A stretch of 44,570 bases of DNA, from assembly GCA_964514665.1 (NCBI GenBank), contig CAZESH010000003.1:1-44570 (forward strand), given 5' to 3'. This DNA is from CAZESH01 sp964514665 (GTDB taxonomy: Bacteria; Bacillota; Bacilli; Paenibacillales; KCTC-25726). The notes beneath the pieces were generated by a model. It ran no database searches. It saw only the letters and a program-made list of their open reading frames with translations, and was not told where the DNA came from. Of the stretch, positions 17,055 to 25,573 are shown piece after piece; the stretch's first letter is position 1, and each line of letters opens with the position of its first letter. Position numbers and translations under genes: made by a program.

Positions 17055-18248
17055 ATGACCATTCCACTAACCCTGCTCAAAGGAAGGGATATCGTTCCCT
17101 ATTTTCAGCCTATCGTTTCCTTGCAAACGATGCGCATTATCGGATATGAAGCCTTCGCCCGGCAAATTGTTGCGGGCGAGGCACGCAGCTTGGGGACTTT
17201 CTTTCAAGACCGGTCTGTCCCGGATGATATCCATCTCCAGGTCGATCGCCTGCTGCGGAATTTGATGATGGCAAAGCTGGCTGAAGCAGAGGAGCAGTTC
17301 GCTCCCCAGATTTTCATCAACCTTAAGCCTTCCTGGATTTATCGGGCCTGGCATGAAGCCGGGGAGCTTCATACCTTAAAATTATTGGATCATTACCGAA
17401 TCGATGCACGACGATTGGTCATCGAGATCACGGAGGAGCCGTTTAACGGGAATTTATATGAATTGACGGAAATATTGGAGCAGTATCGAAATCGGGGATG
17501 TACAATCGCCATTGACGATGTGGGCAACGGCTTCAGCAATTTGGACCGCATCGCCGTCATTCAACCGGAAATTCTTAAAATTGATTTGAACATTCTGAAG
17601 AAAAGTCATTCCCATAAAGGATACCGCGCGGTCCTGCGTTCTTTTTCCATTCTGGCCGCCCAAATCGGAGCCTCGCTGTTAATAGAGGGAGCGGAAACCG
17701 ATGAGGATATCCAATTGGCGCTTCAGTCCGGCGCGCGATATGTGCAGGGATATTGGCTCTCACAGGCCGTCCCCCATTTCCAGGACCCTCACACCTATGC
17801 AGATTTGTTGGAGGGTGTGATCGAGCGTTTTCGAAACCGCGAAATGGACAAATATCGTTCTCTGACGACGATCGGACGTACCCTGGACGAGATTTTGCCG
17901 ATCGCCCGACCCGTCACTTCGGAAGAATTCGCCGATCCGTTTATCGAAGGCATACTCGAGCGCTTGGAGGATAGCTGCATGCGGATCTATATTTGCAATG
18001 AAGAGGGCAAGCAATTGTCTTCTAATTTTACCAGATTCGACTCGGGTCCATGGCGGAAAGACCCCAGTTATCAAGGCTGCAGCTGGATATGGCGGCCCTT
18101 CTTCATTGCCAACATCGCCACGATGAAGACGCAGGACCGGGGTCTGTTATCGCATGAGTACAACGATCTCGAAACCTCGGAAACGATCCAAACTTATTCC
18201 CACCCGCTTGGCAGCCGCAGTTATATCTTTATCGATTTGAAGCTGTAA
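17055..18248 (+). CDS. EAL-domain cyclic-di-GMP protein, YkuI-like
   Basis: A 397-residue protein. An EAL domain covers about residues 8-250: YFQPIVSLQTMRIIGYEAFAR has the motif as EAF, IFINLKPSW the metal Asn, LVIEITEEP the Glu, AIDDVGNGFSNLDRIAVIQP the DD pair with VGNG in place of FGTG, and EGAETDEDIQLALQSGARYVQGYWL the C-terminal loop. Residues about 265-397 match the PAS/Cache-like C-terminal domain of B. subtilis YkuI, which binds cyclic di-GMP with little or no hydrolysis. It may be a receptor rather than a phosphodiesterase. The start at 17055 is chosen because AAGGAG ends 8 bases before this ATG; the longer frame from 16974 has no site. It converges on the chemotaxis receptor gene, which has a cyclic-di-GMP riboswitch. 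Confidence 0.88.
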   Translation: MTIPLTLLKGRDIVPYFQPIVSLQTMRIIGYEAFARQIVAGEARSLGTFFQDRSVPDDIHLQVDRLLRNLMMAKLAEAEEQFAPQIFINLKPSWIYRAWHEAGELHTLKLLDHYRIDARRLVIEITEEPFNGNLYELTEILEQYRNRGCTIAIDDVGNGFSNLDRIAVIQPEILKIDLNILKKSHSHKGYRAVLRSFSILAAQIGASLLIEGAETDEDIQLALQSGARYVQGYWLSQAVPHFQDPHTYADLLEGVIERFRNREMDKYRSLTTIGRTLDEILPIARPVTSEEFADPFIEGILERLEDSCMRIYICNEEGKQLSSNFTRFDSGPWRKDPSYQGCSWIWRPFFIANIATMKTQDRGLLSHEYNDLETSETIQTYSHPLGSRSYIFIDLKL

Positions 18249-18256
18249 GGATGAAT

Positions 18257-18281
18257 GTAAAAAGGCGTCATAATCGACGCC
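18257..18281 (-). terminator. Terminator of the chemotaxis receptor gene
   Basis: GGCGTC (18264-18269) pairs with GACGCC (18276-18281), followed on the minus strand by UUUUUAC. It lies between the convergent EAL and receptor genes. Confidence 0.85.
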
Positions 18282-18303
18282 CCGGCAACAGTAAACTATG
18301 CAG

Positions 18304-20031
18304 TTATATTTTAAAAATATTTACAGCCTCTTGCAATTGTTCGGCGATTTTCGCCAAAGTTGCTGCAGCTGCGGATACTTCCTCCATGGATGCGTTTTGT
18401 TCTTCTGCCGATGCCGCTACATCCTGTGTATATTCGGCAGATTTCTCGGAAACTTGGGTGACGTTTTCAATGGCTTGTACCAATTGATCCTTACCGGCAT
18501 TGATTTCCTGGCTTAATTTAATGACATGCTGCATCTGGCTTGCCACCTGATCGACTTCTTTGGCGATGCCTTCGAAGGATTCTCCGGCTTGATGAATCAT
18601 CACAATTCCGTCTTTGACCGAAGAGTCGCTAATTTCCATCGTCAGAATGGAATCCTTGATTTCATTATGGATGAGTTCGATCAAGGCATTGATTTCGCCT
18701 GCAGCGGCCCCCGATTGTTCAGCTAATTTTCTGACTTCCCCTGCAACAACCGCAAATCCTCTGCCGTGTTCTCCGGCACGGGCTGCTTCGATGGATGCGT
18801 TCAATGCCAATAAGTTGGTTTGATTCGCAATATCCGTGATTAATGTGATGATGCTGGCAATTTCATCGGATTTTTCACCCAGAAGCGCAATCCGTTTGAC
18901 CATGTCCGTGCTTTGACGATTAATCACTTCCATTTGTTCCATCGTTTTTTTGATCACTGTATTGCCGTTTTCCGCCGTTTGCGCAGTTTTCATCGAGGCT
19001 CCCGTCGCCGTTTCAATGTTCTGGTTGATCGTAACCACATTGTCGGATATTCTCGAAACCACTTGAGAGAGCTCCACTGAGCTGGCAAGCTGCTTCTCGG
19101 CTCCGGAGGCGACCTCTTGAATGGACAGTGTAATCTGTTCTGCCACCTGACTGGTTTGCTCGCTGCTTGCGGCCAATTGCTCCGATGTGGAGGAAACATG
19201 CAGAGAAGCATCGCGAACTTCTCCGATGACTTTCTGCAAATTGTCCTTCATCACGTTGAAATCATGGGCCAATTGGCCGATTTCATCCTTGTTGCCGACA
19301 TTGACGGCTTCCCCCGAGAGATCTCCCTCGGCGACCCTTTTCGCTTGCTTGGCAATTTGTATGAGGGGCTTGGACAAGTGATTGGCAAATAACCAGATCA
19401 TCGTGATTCCCAATAACAGAGAAGCAGCGATCGTAATCCAAATAATATTAAAAATGCGGTTTGCCGCACTATTGAAGTCCATCATGTACGAACCGGCAGC
19501 GACAACCCACCCCCAATTAGGGTCTAGTTCAGAATAAGTAATTTTCGGCGCGACTTTTTCCGAATTTGGAAGCGGCCACTCATAATATGTAAATCCACCG
19601 TCGGCGATAGCGTTTCGAACAATTTCCTGACCCAGCTTGACGCCATTTTTATCCACCGCATCCCAGATGCTTTTCCCTTCGATTACAGGATGCCCCAATT
19701 CCATCCCCTTCTGGTCCATTATGAAAAAGTAACCGTTTTCACCAACATCAATCGATTTATCGATCGGACGCTTATGATCCGCACCCAATGGGCCGATGAG
19801 CAAGGTCTTGACTCTTTCCTGCGCTTCGGGGAGCGTTATATGCCCTGCTTTCACTTCCTGGTCCAAGGAATTGATTAATTTGACCGCCATTCTCACATCA
19901 TTTTTCAAACCGATTCTGCCTGCATCATCCAAGCTTGTTTTTGCCGAATGCTGCCCAACCAAGCCAATGGTCAAGCTGGGGAGCATTAAAAACAACAAAC
20001 TCACGATCATTAGTTTCGTCCGTAGATTCAT
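18304..20031 (-). CDS. Methyl-accepting chemotaxis protein with Cache sensor
   Basis: A 575-residue transmembrane receptor. TM1 is at about 7-26, a single-Cache-type extracellular domain at 30-185 (GYFFIMDQKGMELGHPVIEG and WGWVVAAGSYM), TM2 near 190-212, and HAMP at 213-265 (LSKPLIQIAKQAKRVAEGDLS). The signalling domain has the invariant tip, here read as ITDIANQTNLLALNASIEAA followed by RAGEHGRGFAVVAGEVRKLAEQS. It passes ligand signals to CheA/CheW at the membrane. The ATG at 20031 has GAGGGG 8 bases before it; the frame extends to 20049 without support. A riboswitch and terminator precede it, so expression should depend on cyclic di-GMP or a related dinucleotide. Confidence 0.93.
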   Translation of the reverse strand: MNLRTKLMIVSLLFLMLPSLTIGLVGQHSAKTSLDDAGRIGLKNDVRMAVKLINSLDQEVKAGHITLPEAQERVKTLLIGPLGADHKRPIDKSIDVGENGYFFIMDQKGMELGHPVIEGKSIWDAVDKNGVKLGQEIVRNAIADGGFTYYEWPLPNSEKVAPKITYSELDPNWGWVVAAGSYMMDFNSAANRIFNIIWITIAASLLLGITMIWLFANHLSKPLIQIAKQAKRVAEGDLSGEAVNVGNKDEIGQLAHDFNVMKDNLQKVIGEVRDASLHVSSTSEQLAASSEQTSQVAEQITLSIQEVASGAEKQLASSVELSQVVSRISDNVVTINQNIETATGASMKTAQTAENGNTVIKKTMEQMEVINRQSTDMVKRIALLGEKSDEIASIITLITDIANQTNLLALNASIEAARAGEHGRGFAVVAGEVRKLAEQSGAAAGEINALIELIHNEIKDSILTMEISDSSVKDGIVMIHQAGESFEGIAKEVDQVASQMQHVIKLSQEINAGKDQLVQAIENVTQVSEKSAEYTQDVAASAEEQNASMEEVSAAAATLAKIAEQLQEAVNIFKI

Positions 20032-20070
20032 ATTCCTCGCCCCTCTCATAATGTTATAAACAAAAACTGC

Positions 20071-20097
20071 AAAAAGAAAGAACCTTCTTCAAGGTTC
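20071..20097 (-). terminator. Riboswitch expression-platform terminator
   Basis: On the minus strand GAACCTTGAAGAAGGTTC forms a 7-bp stem with a 4-base loop, followed by UUUCUUUUU. It sits between the aptamer and the receptor start codon with no intervening gene, as expected for a transcriptional platform. Confidence 0.8.
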
Positions 20098-20104
20098 GTT
20101 GAAT

Positions 20105-20200
20105 CGCCTCAAAGAGCAGCTGGCTGGCATACGAAGTTTTTCGCTTAGCCCCTATAGTTTTGCGCCCCGCGCTTTCGCATGGTTTGCCCTGAATAGTATC
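20105..20200 (-). ncRNA. Cyclic-di-GMP-I (GEMM-I) riboswitch aptamer
   Basis: The minus strand matches the GEMM-I consensus in order: GGGCAAACC (20181-20189), a GAAA tetraloop (20173-20176), CGCAAAAC (about 20156-20163), GGGGCUAAGC (20143-20152), then AUGCCAGCCAGCUGC (20116-20130). These are the conserved P2 stem with GNRA loop, the J2/3 CGCAAA segment and the tetraloop-receptor arm with AGCC. The P2 stem has one A-C mismatch. The class binds cyclic di-GMP; some members prefer 3',3'-cGAMP, and I cannot assign the ligand with certainty. The downstream terminator and chemotaxis gene make it a cis-regulator of receptor synthesis. Confidence 0.88.
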
Positions 20201-20243
20201 TTCAAGAAATTAAATATTCTTCTTTTTGTAGCTCTTTATTCCT

Positions 20244-20249
20244 ATTATA
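20244..20249 (-). promoter_or_regulatory. -10 box upstream of the riboswitch
   Basis: A TATAAT box on the minus strand lies about 45 bases before the aptamer. The -35 is poor (TTGAGC at 14-base spacing). Confidence 0.45.
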
Positions 20250-20341
20250 ATAAGCCACCGCAAGCTCAAAAGTCCATGAAATAATCTCCAAATATCGACA
20301 TTCCGGTTAAAAAAAGCGTTTTATAAATCTCTGTTTAACCC

Positions 20342-20569
20342 TTACAATTTTTTTACGAGCTTATCCATTTCACTTTTCAATAAAAGGTACCTATGAACGC
20401 TTCTCATGATCGGAACTTTGGTCAAGCTGTTTTTATCTACATAGATTTTCATCTGGTCTTTGGAAAGACCCAACAACCTTCCTGCTTCTGTAACGGTTAA
20501 AACAACTTCGTTGCTTGTGGCATTAAACGTTTTCTTCACTTTTAGATTCCAGTCTTCGAATACATGCAT
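20342..20569 (-). CDS. Small helix-turn-helix protein, excisionase-like
   Basis: 75 residues. VVLTVTEAGRLLGLSKDQMKIYVDKNSL is a MerR/excisionase-type winged helix-turn-helix, followed by VHRYLLLKSEMDKLVKKL, the usual C-terminal strand-helix of this family. It probably binds DNA, but no target can be named. AAAGGGCG precedes the ATG by 9 bases. It lies downstream of the cold-shock gene, separated by a strong terminator, and upstream of the riboswitch promoter. Confidence 0.6.
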   Translation of the reverse strand: MHVFEDWNLKVKKTFNATSNEVVLTVTEAGRLLGLSKDQMKIYVDKNSLTKVPIMRSVHRYLLLKSEMDKLVKKL

Positions 20570-20608
20570 AGCCCGGCGCCCTTTCGTATTTGTCTATTTG
20601 CAAATTTA

Positions 20609-20647
20609 CAAAAAAATAAGCTGCCTCTAACGTATTAGAAGCAGCTT
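20609..20647 (-). terminator. Terminator of the cold-shock gene
   Basis: AAGCTGCCTCTAA (20618-20630) pairs with TTAGAAGCAGCTT (20635-20647), followed on the minus strand by AUUUUUUU. It starts 13 bases after the csp stop. Confidence 0.9.
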
Positions 20648-20659
20648 CGCTTAGGCTTA

Positions 20660-20860
20660 TTAAAGTTTTGTAACGTTCTCGGCTTGCGGTCCGCGATTGC
20701 CTTGGGCCACATTGAACTGAACGCGTTGACCTTCATCCAACGATTTGTATCCATCGCCTTCGATTGCGCTGAAATGTACGAAAACATCGTTTCCGCCTTC
20801 GACTTCAATAAAACCAAAGCCTTTTTCACTGTTGAACCATTTTACTGTACCTGTTTGCAT
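20660..20860 (-). CDS. CspA-family cold-shock protein
   Basis: A complete 66-residue cold-shock domain. GTVKWFNSEKGFGFIEV carries RNP-1 and DVFVHFSAI carries RNP-2; GQRVQFNVAQGNRGPQAENV is the conserved C-terminal half. It binds single-stranded RNA and DNA and melts RNA hairpins, acting as RNA chaperone and antiterminator. The ATG at 20860 has GGAGG 7 bases before it; an open extension to 20914 would run into the leader hairpin and is rejected. A promoter about 120 bases upstream and a large hairpin in the leader suggest control at the RNA level. Confidence 0.95.
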   Translation of the reverse strand: MQTGTVKWFNSEKGFGFIEVEGGNDVFVHFSAIEGDGYKSLDEGQRVQFNVAQGNRGPQAENVTKL

Positions 20861-20907
20861 GGTATTACCTCCAAAATTAAATTTAACATGTTCATTTTCC
20901 GTAAAAA

Positions 20908-20965
20908 AATTCACATATTGAAAGGAGTTCCATCATAAAATGAGACCCTTTTCAATATGTGAATT
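20908..20965 (-). promoter_or_regulatory. Terminator-like hairpin in the csp leader
   Basis: AATTCACATATTGAAA (20908-20923) is the exact complement of the inverted 20950-20965 sequence, with AGG extending the stem. On the minus strand it is followed by a run of seven U. It may end transcripts coming from the upstream binding-protein gene, and it may also attenuate csp, because the best csp promoter lies upstream of it. Confidence 0.75.
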
Positions 20966-20989
20966 GGCTTCAAATTAATAACTAATTTT

Positions 20990-21018
20990 AGTATAGCAAA
21001 ACCCCTGGCAAAATGCAA
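20990..21018 (-). promoter_or_regulatory. SigA-type promoter of the csp gene
   Basis: Minus strand: -35 TTGCAT (21013-21018), 17-base spacer, -10 TATACT (20990-20995). Transcription would begin near 20983 and cross the leader hairpin. Confidence 0.6.
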
Positions 21019-21054
21019 GATTGAGCTGTCAACGTCTACGTGCGTGGGCAAATT

Positions 21055-22038
21055 TTATTTTTCTTCAAATGGAATCAGCAGCTTCTGGTTTTCGCTTTCA
21101 TACATGTTTTCTTTTGTAATTACCTTGGAGCCTGTATCGATTCTTCTTTCTATTTTTTCCCCATTGTAAGCCTCGATCGCCGTTTTGACCGCCAAATATC
21201 CCATATTGAACGGCTTTTGCACTACGGTGGCCTGAAGTACCCCTTCTTCCAGATAGGCTACCTCATCCATCGAACTGTCAAAACCGATCAGCTTAACTCT
21301 CGAAGCCGCACCCGCTTCTTGGATCGCTTTCGCTGCGCCTGCCACTGTCGGCTCGTTCAAGCTGATCACACCGTCAATCGACGCATCATTTTGCAGCAAA
21401 TTTTTTGCGATAAGATACGCCTTCTCAACTGAACCGTCACTGAAATACGTTTGTGAAAGATGAATGCCGTCATACGCCTTCAGGCTGTCGCGGACGCCCT
21501 TTTCCCTGTCGATGGCCGTGCTGGAGCCCTTAATGAAGCTGAGAACAACAATTTTCGCTTCCGGTCCGACCAAGCTTCTCATCGCTGTTCCCGCTTTTTT
21601 GCCTGCTTCATAATTATCCGTGGCGATAAAGCTGGAGGATATTCCGCCGTTCAAATCGGAATCCACCGTAATCAGCTTGATTCCCGCACGAATGATTTCC
21701 TGCGCGGTCGGTACGATCCGGTTATAATCGCTTGCAGCCAAAATGATCGCCTTCGGCTTCTCTTTTATGGCATTCTCCAGCAGTCGAATTTGTCCCTCCA
21801 CATCCGTTTCTGTTTCCGTGCCGATCTCTTTCACCTCTATATTGTATTCTTTGGCCGCCGTAAATACGCCCTGATTCATCACCTGCCAAAACTGTATACT
21901 CTTGTCAACGGTTTTAGGAACGAAATAAATCGGACTTTGCCGCTCTGACGCCACATTGGACACATTTTGATAGATCATCCGGCCTGCCCAGAATATCAGG
22001 GCGCATACGATAGTCAGCATGACCAGCTTTTTGTACAT
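21055..22038 (-). CDS. Membrane-anchored sugar-binding protein (XylFII/RbsB-like)
   Basis: 327 residues. An uncleaved-looking N-terminal membrane segment (KLVMLTIVCALIFWAGRMIY) is followed by a type I periplasmic-binding fold: AIILAASDYNRIVPTAQEIIRAGI, LITVDSDLNGG, FIATDNYEAGKKAG, VISLNEPTVAGAAKAIQEAG, LIGFDSSMDEV. There is no lipobox. It follows the YesM kinase gene by 13 bases in the same operon. In Clostridium, a similarly placed anchored protein (XylFII) binds xylose and activates a LytS-type kinase; an equal sensing role is inferred here. The start at 22038 has a GGGGGTGGAAGG tract just upstream. A longer frame to 22161 overlaps the kinase gene and is rejected. Confidence 0.85.
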   Translation of the reverse strand: MYKKLVMLTIVCALIFWAGRMIYQNVSNVASERQSPIYFVPKTVDKSIQFWQVMNQGVFTAAKEYNIEVKEIGTETETDVEGQIRLLENAIKEKPKAIILAASDYNRIVPTAQEIIRAGIKLITVDSDLNGGISSSFIATDNYEAGKKAGTAMRSLVGPEAKIVVLSFIKGSSTAIDREKGVRDSLKAYDGIHLSQTYFSDGSVEKAYLIAKNLLQNDASIDGVISLNEPTVAGAAKAIQEAGAASRVKLIGFDSSMDEVAYLEEGVLQATVVQKPFNMGYLAVKTAIEAYNGEKIERRIDTGSKVITKENMYESENQKLLIPFEEK

Positions 22039-22051
22039 CCTTCCACCCCCT

Positions 22052-23815
22052 TCATGTAATCTCCGGAAACTGCACAAACACCGTGGTTCCATCATCGGGT
22101 TCGCTTGTAAAATCAAGTCCATACGATTCTCCAAAGTACAATTGAAGGCGATGATTGACATTGCTCAGCCCCACGCTCTTTCCTTCTTCTTGCGTCCATG
22201 GCGCGGCAAGCACTGCTTTGATCCGTGCCGTGTCCATTCCGGGACCGTCATCGCTGACCGCAATCCGCACCATGCCGTCCGCCTTCTGACCTGTTATGCG
22301 AATATGTCCGATATCGATTTTGTGCTTGATTCCGTGATAGATAGCGTTTTCCACCAGCGGCTGCAGAATAATTTTCAAGATTTTGCAATTCAAAATGGCA
22401 GGATCTACATCAATCTCATAGGTGAACTTGTTTTTGTACCGGATGCTTTGAATCGTCAAGTAGTTTTGGATGTTCTCCAGTTCAACCGAAATCGGAACCA
22501 GTTCCTCTCCCTTGCCAATGCTGGAGCGAAACAGTCTGGACAACGCCGATGTCATCTCTACCACCTTGTCCATTTTGCCCATCTCCGCCATCCAAATGAT
22601 CGAATCCAGCGTATTGTAAAGAAAATGCGGCTTGATTTGCGCCTGCAGCGCCTTCAGTTCGCTGGCTCGCTTCATCTCCTGTTCCGCGACAATCTGATTC
22701 ATCAATTCCTTGATTTTTGCAATCATCAAATTAAAGGTTCTGGCCAGCTTTCCGATTTCATTCGGGCTGGCGATTTCGACCCTGGTGTCGAAATCCCCTT
22801 TCTCCACCTGCTTCATGTGCGACTCCAGATTTTTGATCGGCTTGGTAAGCGTAAACGACAAAATAACGGAAATCGCCAGCGCGACCAGCAGACTGAGAAT
22901 GCCCCACATTGCGCTTGAAAACTGAATCTCCCTTTTGTTGCCAACCAGTTCGTCGGGATAAGTGACGCCGACGATTTTCCATCCGAATTTCGTAGTGCGG
23001 ATGGTATATATTTTTTTGACCTTATCCTGGACAGACTCAAGCTTACTGTCCTTGGAATTCAATATCCGCTCAATATCCTCGGACTTTAGATGCGAGTAGA
23101 TGAGCTGCTGCTGCGGATGATAAATCAGGTCGCCCGAGGGATCCAGCACGAATACGTATCCGCGCTTGCCGAGGAGGATTTGTTGGCATAAATTGTTGAT
23201 CACATTGTAATTCAAATCCACCAGAAGCACTCCGCTTTTCGGCAAGCCCGCTGTCCCTTTCAACAGTCGGCTGATTGAAACGACCCAGCGGTATTCATGG
23301 GCATAAATATGCTGAACGTGCGAAGAAGAAATCACCACTTTCCCATCCGCGTTTTTTGCCTGCTTGAACCATTCCTGCCGGGCCAGTTGGTTATAGTCTT
23401 TCAAATTCGCGTCGGATCGGTCGGAAACAGCAGCCCCGTTCGATCCGATAAAAGCAATGCTGGCGATATCGTTTCTGGAGCTGACGATGGAATGAAAAAA
23501 TTCGTTCAACTGCTTTTTCAAGGCAGCGCCTTCGGGAGTATCGGGATTATTCAGAGACAAATAACGCTGAAGGTCGCCGTTCTCCAGCACCAGTGCGGAG
23601 ATGCTCTGCATATTGCCGATATAGGTCTGAATATTGGTGTTCACCTGGCTGATCAGCTGCGAGGTGTACGCCAAAGAGCTGTTCATCACAGCCGAAGAGG
23701 AGAGCCTGTACGCATTGTAACTAAGTGAAATCGTTGTGCACAAAATGAGAAATGAAAAACCGAGTGCGATGTTCGTATGAATGCTTTTAAATCTAAAGAA
23801 ATTGCGGATCTTCAT
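22052..23815 (-). CDS. YesM/LytS-family sensor histidine kinase
   Basis: 587 residues. TM1 is at about 12-34, an extracellular dCache-type domain at 35-290 (WVVSISRLLKG, GYVFVLDPSGDLIYHP), TM2 at about 300-322, then HAMP (LTKPIKNLESHMKQVEKGDFD). The His_kinase domain has ALQAQIKPHFLYNTLDSIIW with the phospho-accepting His, and the ATPase domain has LVENAIYHG (N box) and VSDDGPGMD (G1 box). It should autophosphorylate and pass phosphate to the YesN-type regulator encoded just upstream. The ATG at 23815 overlaps the end of that gene by 23 bases and has AAAGGA 10 bases before it. Confidence 0.92.
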   Translation of the reverse strand: MKIRNFFRFKSIHTNIALGFSFLILCTTISLSYNAYRLSSSAVMNSSLAYTSQLISQVNTNIQTYIGNMQSISALVLENGDLQRYLSLNNPDTPEGAALKKQLNEFFHSIVSSRNDIASIAFIGSNGAAVSDRSDANLKDYNQLARQEWFKQAKNADGKVVISSSHVQHIYAHEYRWVVSISRLLKGTAGLPKSGVLLVDLNYNVINNLCQQILLGKRGYVFVLDPSGDLIYHPQQQLIYSHLKSEDIERILNSKDSKLESVQDKVKKIYTIRTTKFGWKIVGVTYPDELVGNKREIQFSSAMWGILSLLVALAISVILSFTLTKPIKNLESHMKQVEKGDFDTRVEIASPNEIGKLARTFNLMIAKIKELMNQIVAEQEMKRASELKALQAQIKPHFLYNTLDSIIWMAEMGKMDKVVEMTSALSRLFRSSIGKGEELVPISVELENIQNYLTIQSIRYKNKFTYEIDVDPAILNCKILKIILQPLVENAIYHGIKHKIDIGHIRITGQKADGMVRIAVSDDGPGMDTARIKAVLAAPWTQEEGKSVGLSNVNHRLQLYFGESYGLDFTSEPDDGTTVFVQFPEIT

Positions 23816-25421
23816 GCGCCTGTTTTCCTTTCCATGCCGAACGATACTCCTTTGGCGACATTCCAGTCGATCTCTTGAAGATAACGCTGAAATATTGCGG
23901 ATCGCCGAAACCGACTCTGGATGCAATTTCATAAGTTTTCAACTGAGTGTTTACGAGCAGCTCTTTGGCTTTCTCCATGCGGATGCGCGTCAAGTATTCG
24001 ACAAACGTTTCTCCCGTATGCTCTTTGAATAACAAACTGAAATAACTGATGCTCATAAAGATGTGGCTGCATACGTGACGCAATGACAAATGGTCTTGAT
24101 TATAATTATCCTGAATGAATTTTTCCGCCAAAATCATTTGCGACTTTGCAACATCGTTTCTCTTTTCATTTAAAAAGGCAAGGATCCGTTCGCACGTCGC
24201 ATAAAGCCATACGGTTACATCATCCAGGGTTTTCATCGCGGTAATCTGGATGAAGGGATAACCCCCGAGTACCTCCTTCTCGTCAAAGCCCGATTCCGTA
24301 ATGTGATTCATTAACGCAACCACCAGTTTATAAACCGAACCATAGCATTTTTCAATAGACGGATTCGTTTTTCTCAAATCCTCCATCCATTCTTCCAACA
24401 CACTCTTCACTTGATTCCGATTTCCCGCTCGCATGGCGGAGAGAAGCTTCTTCTCCCATTCGTCATAGCTGAAATGCTCCACCGTTTTGCCATATTCCAG
24501 ATCATCAATGGAAATGATGCGGTTTTTGCCGAGCAAAAAGCGATAGTCTAATGCAGATAAAGCTTCTTGATACGACTTGAACAAAAGCTGCTTGTCCCGG
24601 CAGGTTCGACCGATTCCGATCGAAACCGAAAGACGCAAATATTTATTGATGCTGTATTTGGCGTGACTGGCCAAGCTTTGGGCAAGCATTTCGGTTTCCC
24701 TCGGAGAACCCGACATAAACACGACCGTTTTCGTATCCCTCGTGCGGAAAGCAATGCCGCCGTTTTCTCTTTCGAATATTTCCTGCACGATATTGAAAGC
24801 GGCAAATTGCAGCAGCTCCGCATCATAATCGGATTCCGACCGCTTGTCGTGATCATCGATGTCCATAGTCAAGGCCAAATATGCCGGTCCGCTCAGAAAC
24901 AATTGAAAGTAGAGGAATTTTCTTTCGATCTCCTCGGGCTTCAAGCGGGAAACAACCATGCGCTCAAGGAAACGCTCCTTCAATAAAGGGAGGCTTTGAT
25001 TGAGCTGATGCCGAAGCTGGCTTAAATCCTCTCTTTTTTGTCGTTCCCTGTCCAATTCACTTTTAAGCTTGAGCAAGAAACCGGTGAATTCTTGGGAGTT
25101 GATCGGTTTTAGCAAAAAATCGTTCACCTTCAGTTTGATCGCTTGCTGGGCATAATCAAAATCCTCATATCCCGTCAAAATCACGGTCTTTACGTCCCGC
25201 AAAGATTGCAAAGCCTTGCCTGCAAGTTCTAGGCCGTCCATAAACGGCATGCAAATGTCGGTGATGATGACGTCCGGTTGAAGCGGCTCCAGCACTTCGA
25301 GCGCATCTCTGCCGTTGTCATAATCCCCGACAAGCTCAAATCCGCACGACCGCCAGTCGATCTTCAGCTTGATGCCTTCCCTGACTTCATCCTCATCGTC
25401 AACCAATATCACTTTGTACAT
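23793..25421 (-). CDS. YesN-type response regulator with AraC output domain
   Basis: 542 residues. The receiver domain at 1-120 has acidic VDDEDE, phospho-acceptor Asp in PDVIITDICMPFMDG, Thr in VILTGYEDF and Lys in FLLKPI. A middle region of 130-400 has no named motif. The C-terminal double helix-turn-helix of AraC type includes LSLRHVCSHIFMSISYFSLLFK and YEIASRVGFGDPQYFSVIFKRSTGMSPKEYR. It probably activates the sugar importer operon immediately upstream in response to the YesM kinase. GGGAG lies 8 bases before the ATG. A terminator separates it from the binding-protein gene, so it may be transcribed partly by read-through. Confidence 0.93.
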   Translation of the reverse strand: MYKVILVDDEDEVREGIKLKIDWRSCGFELVGDYDNGRDALEVLEPLQPDVIITDICMPFMDGLELAGKALQSLRDVKTVILTGYEDFDYAQQAIKLKVNDFLLKPINSQEFTGFLLKLKSELDRERQKREDLSQLRHQLNQSLPLLKERFLERMVVSRLKPEEIERKFLYFQLFLSGPAYLALTMDIDDHDKRSESDYDAELLQFAAFNIVQEIFERENGGIAFRTRDTKTVVFMSGSPRETEMLAQSLASHAKYSINKYLRLSVSIGIGRTCRDKQLLFKSYQEALSALDYRFLLGKNRIISIDDLEYGKTVEHFSYDEWEKKLLSAMRAGNRNQVKSVLEEWMEDLRKTNPSIEKCYGSVYKLVVALMNHITESGFDEKEVLGGYPFIQITAMKTLDDVTVWLYATCERILAFLNEKRNDVAKSQMILAEKFIQDNYNQDHLSLRHVCSHIFMSISYFSLLFKEHTGETFVEYLTRIRMEKAKELLVNTQLKTYEIASRVGFGDPQYFSVIFKRSTGMSPKEYRSAWKGKQAHEDPQFL

Positions 25422-25514
25422 CCTCAGGTCTCCCTTTTGCTAGTTGAAGAGCATTCAGGTGCTGTAAAAAAGATTCCTTTTATTAATTCGAAGCAAACGG
25501 CTTATTCTCCTTTA

Positions 25515-25549
25515 ATGCAAGAAGAGACTGCCCATGTGAGAGCAGTCTC
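25515..25549 (-). terminator. Terminator between the sugar importer and the two-component genes
   Basis: GAGACTGC (25524-25531) pairs with GCAGTCTC (25542-25549), with UCUUCUUG on the minus strand after it. The U-tract is imperfect, so some read-through into the regulator genes is likely. Confidence 0.65.
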
Positions 25550-25573
25550 GGGATGAAAAAATCCCCGTGTTAT

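Noticed and set aside
20099..20284. 61-codon plus-strand frame opposite the riboswitch
   Set aside because: It is the complement of a structured RNA and has no start signal.
20861..20914. N-terminal extension of the cold-shock protein
   Set aside because: It would reach into the leader hairpin, and the ATG at 20860 has a perfect GGAGG and the standard protein length.
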